From: an uncultured Chloroflexota bacterium
GTDB lineage: Bacteria; Chloroflexota; Anaerolineae; Anaerolineales; Villigracilaceae
NCBI GenBank assembly: GCA_903837815.1
Contig: CAILWD010000563.1
Coordinates: 1-5,148 of the forward strand
Reading direction: 5' to 3'
Length of the DNA stretch: 5,148 nucleotides
Part shown: one piece after another, positions 3,300 to 5,148 of the stretch
How positions within the stretch are numbered: the stretch's first letter is position 1
Layout: each line of letters begins with the position of its first letter
The notes under the pieces: generated by a model
What the model saw: the letters and a program-made list of their open reading frames with translations, nothing else
Database searches by the model: none
What the model was told of the DNA's origin: nothing
Position numbers and translations under genes: made by a program

Positions 3300-5147
3300 T
3301 TATTCCATCGCTCCGAACCAGCCTTTGCGCTCCATCCACTTGACCAGTTCCAGCACGGGCGAAATTGTAAGTGAAAGGGCAAGGACGATCAACCAGTCCA
3401 CCAGCGGCAGGCTGAACGTGTTGAACGGTTCGTGCAGGGCGGGCACATACACAATGAGCAGCAGCAGAATGATTTCCCAGACAATCGCCGTGTTCAGCCA
3501 TTTGTTGGCAAAGGGTTTCTGAAACACCGAGTTCCGGTCAGAGCGGAAATTATACGCTTTGAAAAACTGAATCAGCACCAGCGAGACGAAGGTCATTGTC
3601 ATGGCTTGCTCGATGCTACGCCCGGAGTTGGTTGCCCAAATGAACAGCCCCAGATTGATGATCGTGGACCAGACTCCGCCCGCGACCATCAGCGAAACAA
3701 CCGGGCGGGTGAAAATGCCCGTGCGCGGATTGCGCGGCTTGCGTTTCATCAAATCTTTTTCCGATGGGTCAACTGCCAGCGCCAGAGCGGGCAGACCATC
3801 GGTTGCCAGGTTGACGTACAGAATTTGTACCGCCGTCAGCGGGAGAGGCAAACCCAGCAACGCCGAACCAGCCATCAGCCCGATTTCGCCGATATTTGAG
3901 GAAAGCAAATACATCAGGTATTTTTTGATGTTGTCGAATACCCCGCGCCCTTCCTCGACTGCCGCCACAATCGAAGCGAAGTTGTCGTCGGTCAGCATCA
4001 TTGCGGCGGCTTCCTTGGTGACGTCCGTGCCGGTGATGCCCATCGCAATCCCGATGTCCGCTTTCTTGAGCGATGGCGCATCGTTCACGCCGTCGCCGGT
4101 CATTGCCACAATGTGACCGTTGGCTTGCAGTGCGGTCACCACGCGTAGTTTATGCGCCGGGGAAACACGCGCGTAGACCTCGATTGTCTCGACTTCGTGT
4201 TTGAACTCTTCGTCGCTCATTGCTTCCAGTTCCGCGCCGGTTACAACGCGCCCGGTCTTAAGCAGACCCAGTTCACGCGCCACCGCCTGCGCCGTTACGG
4301 GATGATCGCCGTTGATCATCACCGCCCGGATGCCCGCCTGTTCGCAAGTTGCAATCGCGCTTTTGGCTTCGGGGCGCGGCGGATCGATCATGCCTGCCAG
4401 CCCCAAAAAGGTCATGCCGGTCTGCGCCGTCTCAAGTGTGGCGTCTCGCTTGGTTGAAATTGCAAGCACGCGCAACGCTTCGCCCGCCATCTCGTGCGCC
4501 GTCGCAAGCGCTTGTTTTCGTCCCACGTCATCGAGCGGCTTCACGCCATCGGCAGTCAGGTGCCAATCACAACTTTCCAAAATCATCTCCGGCGCGCCCT
4601 TGGCATACGCCGTCAAACTTCCATTTGTCTGATGCAGCGTGGTCATGCGTTTTGTTTCGGATGAGAAGGGGATTTCCTGCACGCGCGGAAATTCCGAGTC
4701 GAGCGACTCTTTCTGCAGCCCAGCCTTTGCCGCGGCGACCACCAACGCCCCTTCGGTTGGATCGCCCTTAATCGACCATTCGTTACCCGATTCATTTTTC
4801 TCGTCAGCGATCAGATGCGTGTCAGATGCCAGCGTGGCGGCGGTCAATAGTTTTTGCAGACCAATTGTCGGCGCGATGGCTCCGCTTCCGTTAAGTGAAA
4901 ATTCGCCGACGGGTGAGTATCCCGCTCCAGAAACAGTGAACAACTGTCCAGCAGCGAAAATTTTCCGCACGGTCATTTCATCCTTCGTCAATGTGCCGGT
5001 CTTATCCGAACAAATTACCGAGGTGCTTCCGAGAGTTTCCACGGCAGGCAGGCGGCGGATGAGTGCGTTGCGTTTGACCATCTTTTGCACACCGATTGCC
5101 AGCGAAATCGTGACGACGGCGGGCAGGGCTTCGGGCACGACCGCCAC
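3300..5147 (-). CDS. Cation-translocating P-type ATPase, P2A calcium-pump type (5' end outside window)
   Basis: The last 615 codons of a membrane ATPase; the N-terminal cytoplasmic region, M1-M3 and the actuator domain (TGES) lie beyond the right edge, and the GTG at 5145-5147 is not a start. In order: the M4 ion motif VPEALPAVVTI (4-14); the phosphorylation site DKTGTLT (48-54); KGDPTEGAL (127-135) and KGAPE (183-187) in the nucleotide domain; DPPRPE (255-260); INGDHPVTA (278-286), with N where many have T; and the hinge TGDGVNDAPSLKKADIGIAMG (350-370). M5-M10 lie near 409-430, 436-456, 482-503, 515-533, 551-570 and 580-600. Ligand positions known from SERCA are kept in M4 (E6), M5 (N418, E421) and M6 (N446, T449, D450). 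The M8 Glu is replaced by Gln (Q526), as in PMCA/PMR1-type pumps thought to carry one Ca2+. Ca2+ export is likeliest; M6 reads LPALAL and lacks the Gln tied to Mn2+ transport in PMR1. Confidence 0.93.
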   Translation of the reverse strand: MAVVPEALPAVVTISLAIGVQKMVKRNALIRRLPAVETLGSTSVICSDKTGTLTKDEMTVRKIFAAGQLFTVSGAGYSPVGEFSLNGSGAIAPTIGLQKLLTAATLASDTHLIADEKNESGNEWSIKGDPTEGALVVAAAKAGLQKESLDSEFPRVQEIPFSSETKRMTTLHQTNGSLTAYAKGAPEMILESCDWHLTADGVKPLDDVGRKQALATAHEMAGEALRVLAISTKRDATLETAQTGMTFLGLAGMIDPPRPEAKSAIATCEQAGIRAVMINGDHPVTAQAVARELGLLKTGRVVTGAELEAMSDEEFKHEVETIEVYARVSPAHKLRVVTALQANGHIVAMTGDGVNDAPSLKKADIGIAMGITGTDVTKEAAAMMLTDDNFASIVAAVEEGRGVFDNIKKYLMYLLSSNIGEIGLMAGSALLGLPLPLTAVQILYVNLATDGLPALALAVDPSEKDLMKRKPRNPRTGIFTRPVVSLMVAGGVWSTIINLGLFIWATNSGRSIEQAMTMTFVSLVLIQFFKAYNFRSDRNSVFQKPFANKWLNTAIVWEIILLLLIVYVPALHEPFNTFSLPLVDWLIVLALSLTISPVLELVKWMERKGWFGAME

Positions 5148-5148
5148 T

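Noticed and set aside
3601..4771. Several plus-strand frames of 100-171 codons across the ATPase
   Set aside because: Antisense shadows of a gene with unbroken P-type ATPase motifs; none shows a domain or a good start.

Overview
The window looks like a chromosomal piece of a Chloroflexota bacterium, probably an Anaerolineae relative. This is an inference from the style of the proteins (DnaK tail, small SSB, amphi-Trp protein, PacL-like ATPase) and the moderately GC-rich coding DNA with AT-rich spacers; no marker gene settles it. There is no phage, transposon, CRISPR array, rRNA or tRNA. The genes are ordinary; the interest lies in the control elements, a gene relic and repeat-laden gene ends.

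Layout, left to right. (1) 2-133: the last 43 codons of dnaK (+), with a heptamer repeat over its stop and a strong intrinsic terminator at 161-200. (2) 224-300: a terminator and a second heptamer array close ssb (288-683, -), which converges on dnaK. A possible 20-codon leader ORF overlaps the ssb start. (3) 833-1039 (-): a 68-residue protein of unknown function, with its own promoter, divergent from panC. (4) 1132-1965 (+): panC, pantoate--beta-alanine ligase. Its stop overlaps an ORF that is the frameshifted C-terminal relic of an alpha/beta hydrolase, running to 2158. (5) 2168-2728 (-): mntP, a manganese exporter. It is preceded by a clear yybP-ykoY (Mn2+) riboswitch whose P1 helix competes with an intrinsic terminator, and by a good sigma-70-type promoter overlapped by operator-like repeats. 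(6) 2999-3259 (-): an amphi-Trp domain protein, 40 bp downstream of and probably cotranscribed with (7) 3300-5147 (-): a P-type ATPase of the calcium-pump (P2A) class, cut by the window's right edge.

How they work together. The right half is a divalent-cation module: a P2A pump (Ca2+, possibly Mn2+) followed on the same strand by a separately promoted, Mn2+-sensing mntP unit. The left half holds housekeeping genes: protein folding (dnaK), DNA replication and repair (ssb) and coenzyme A precursor synthesis (panC).
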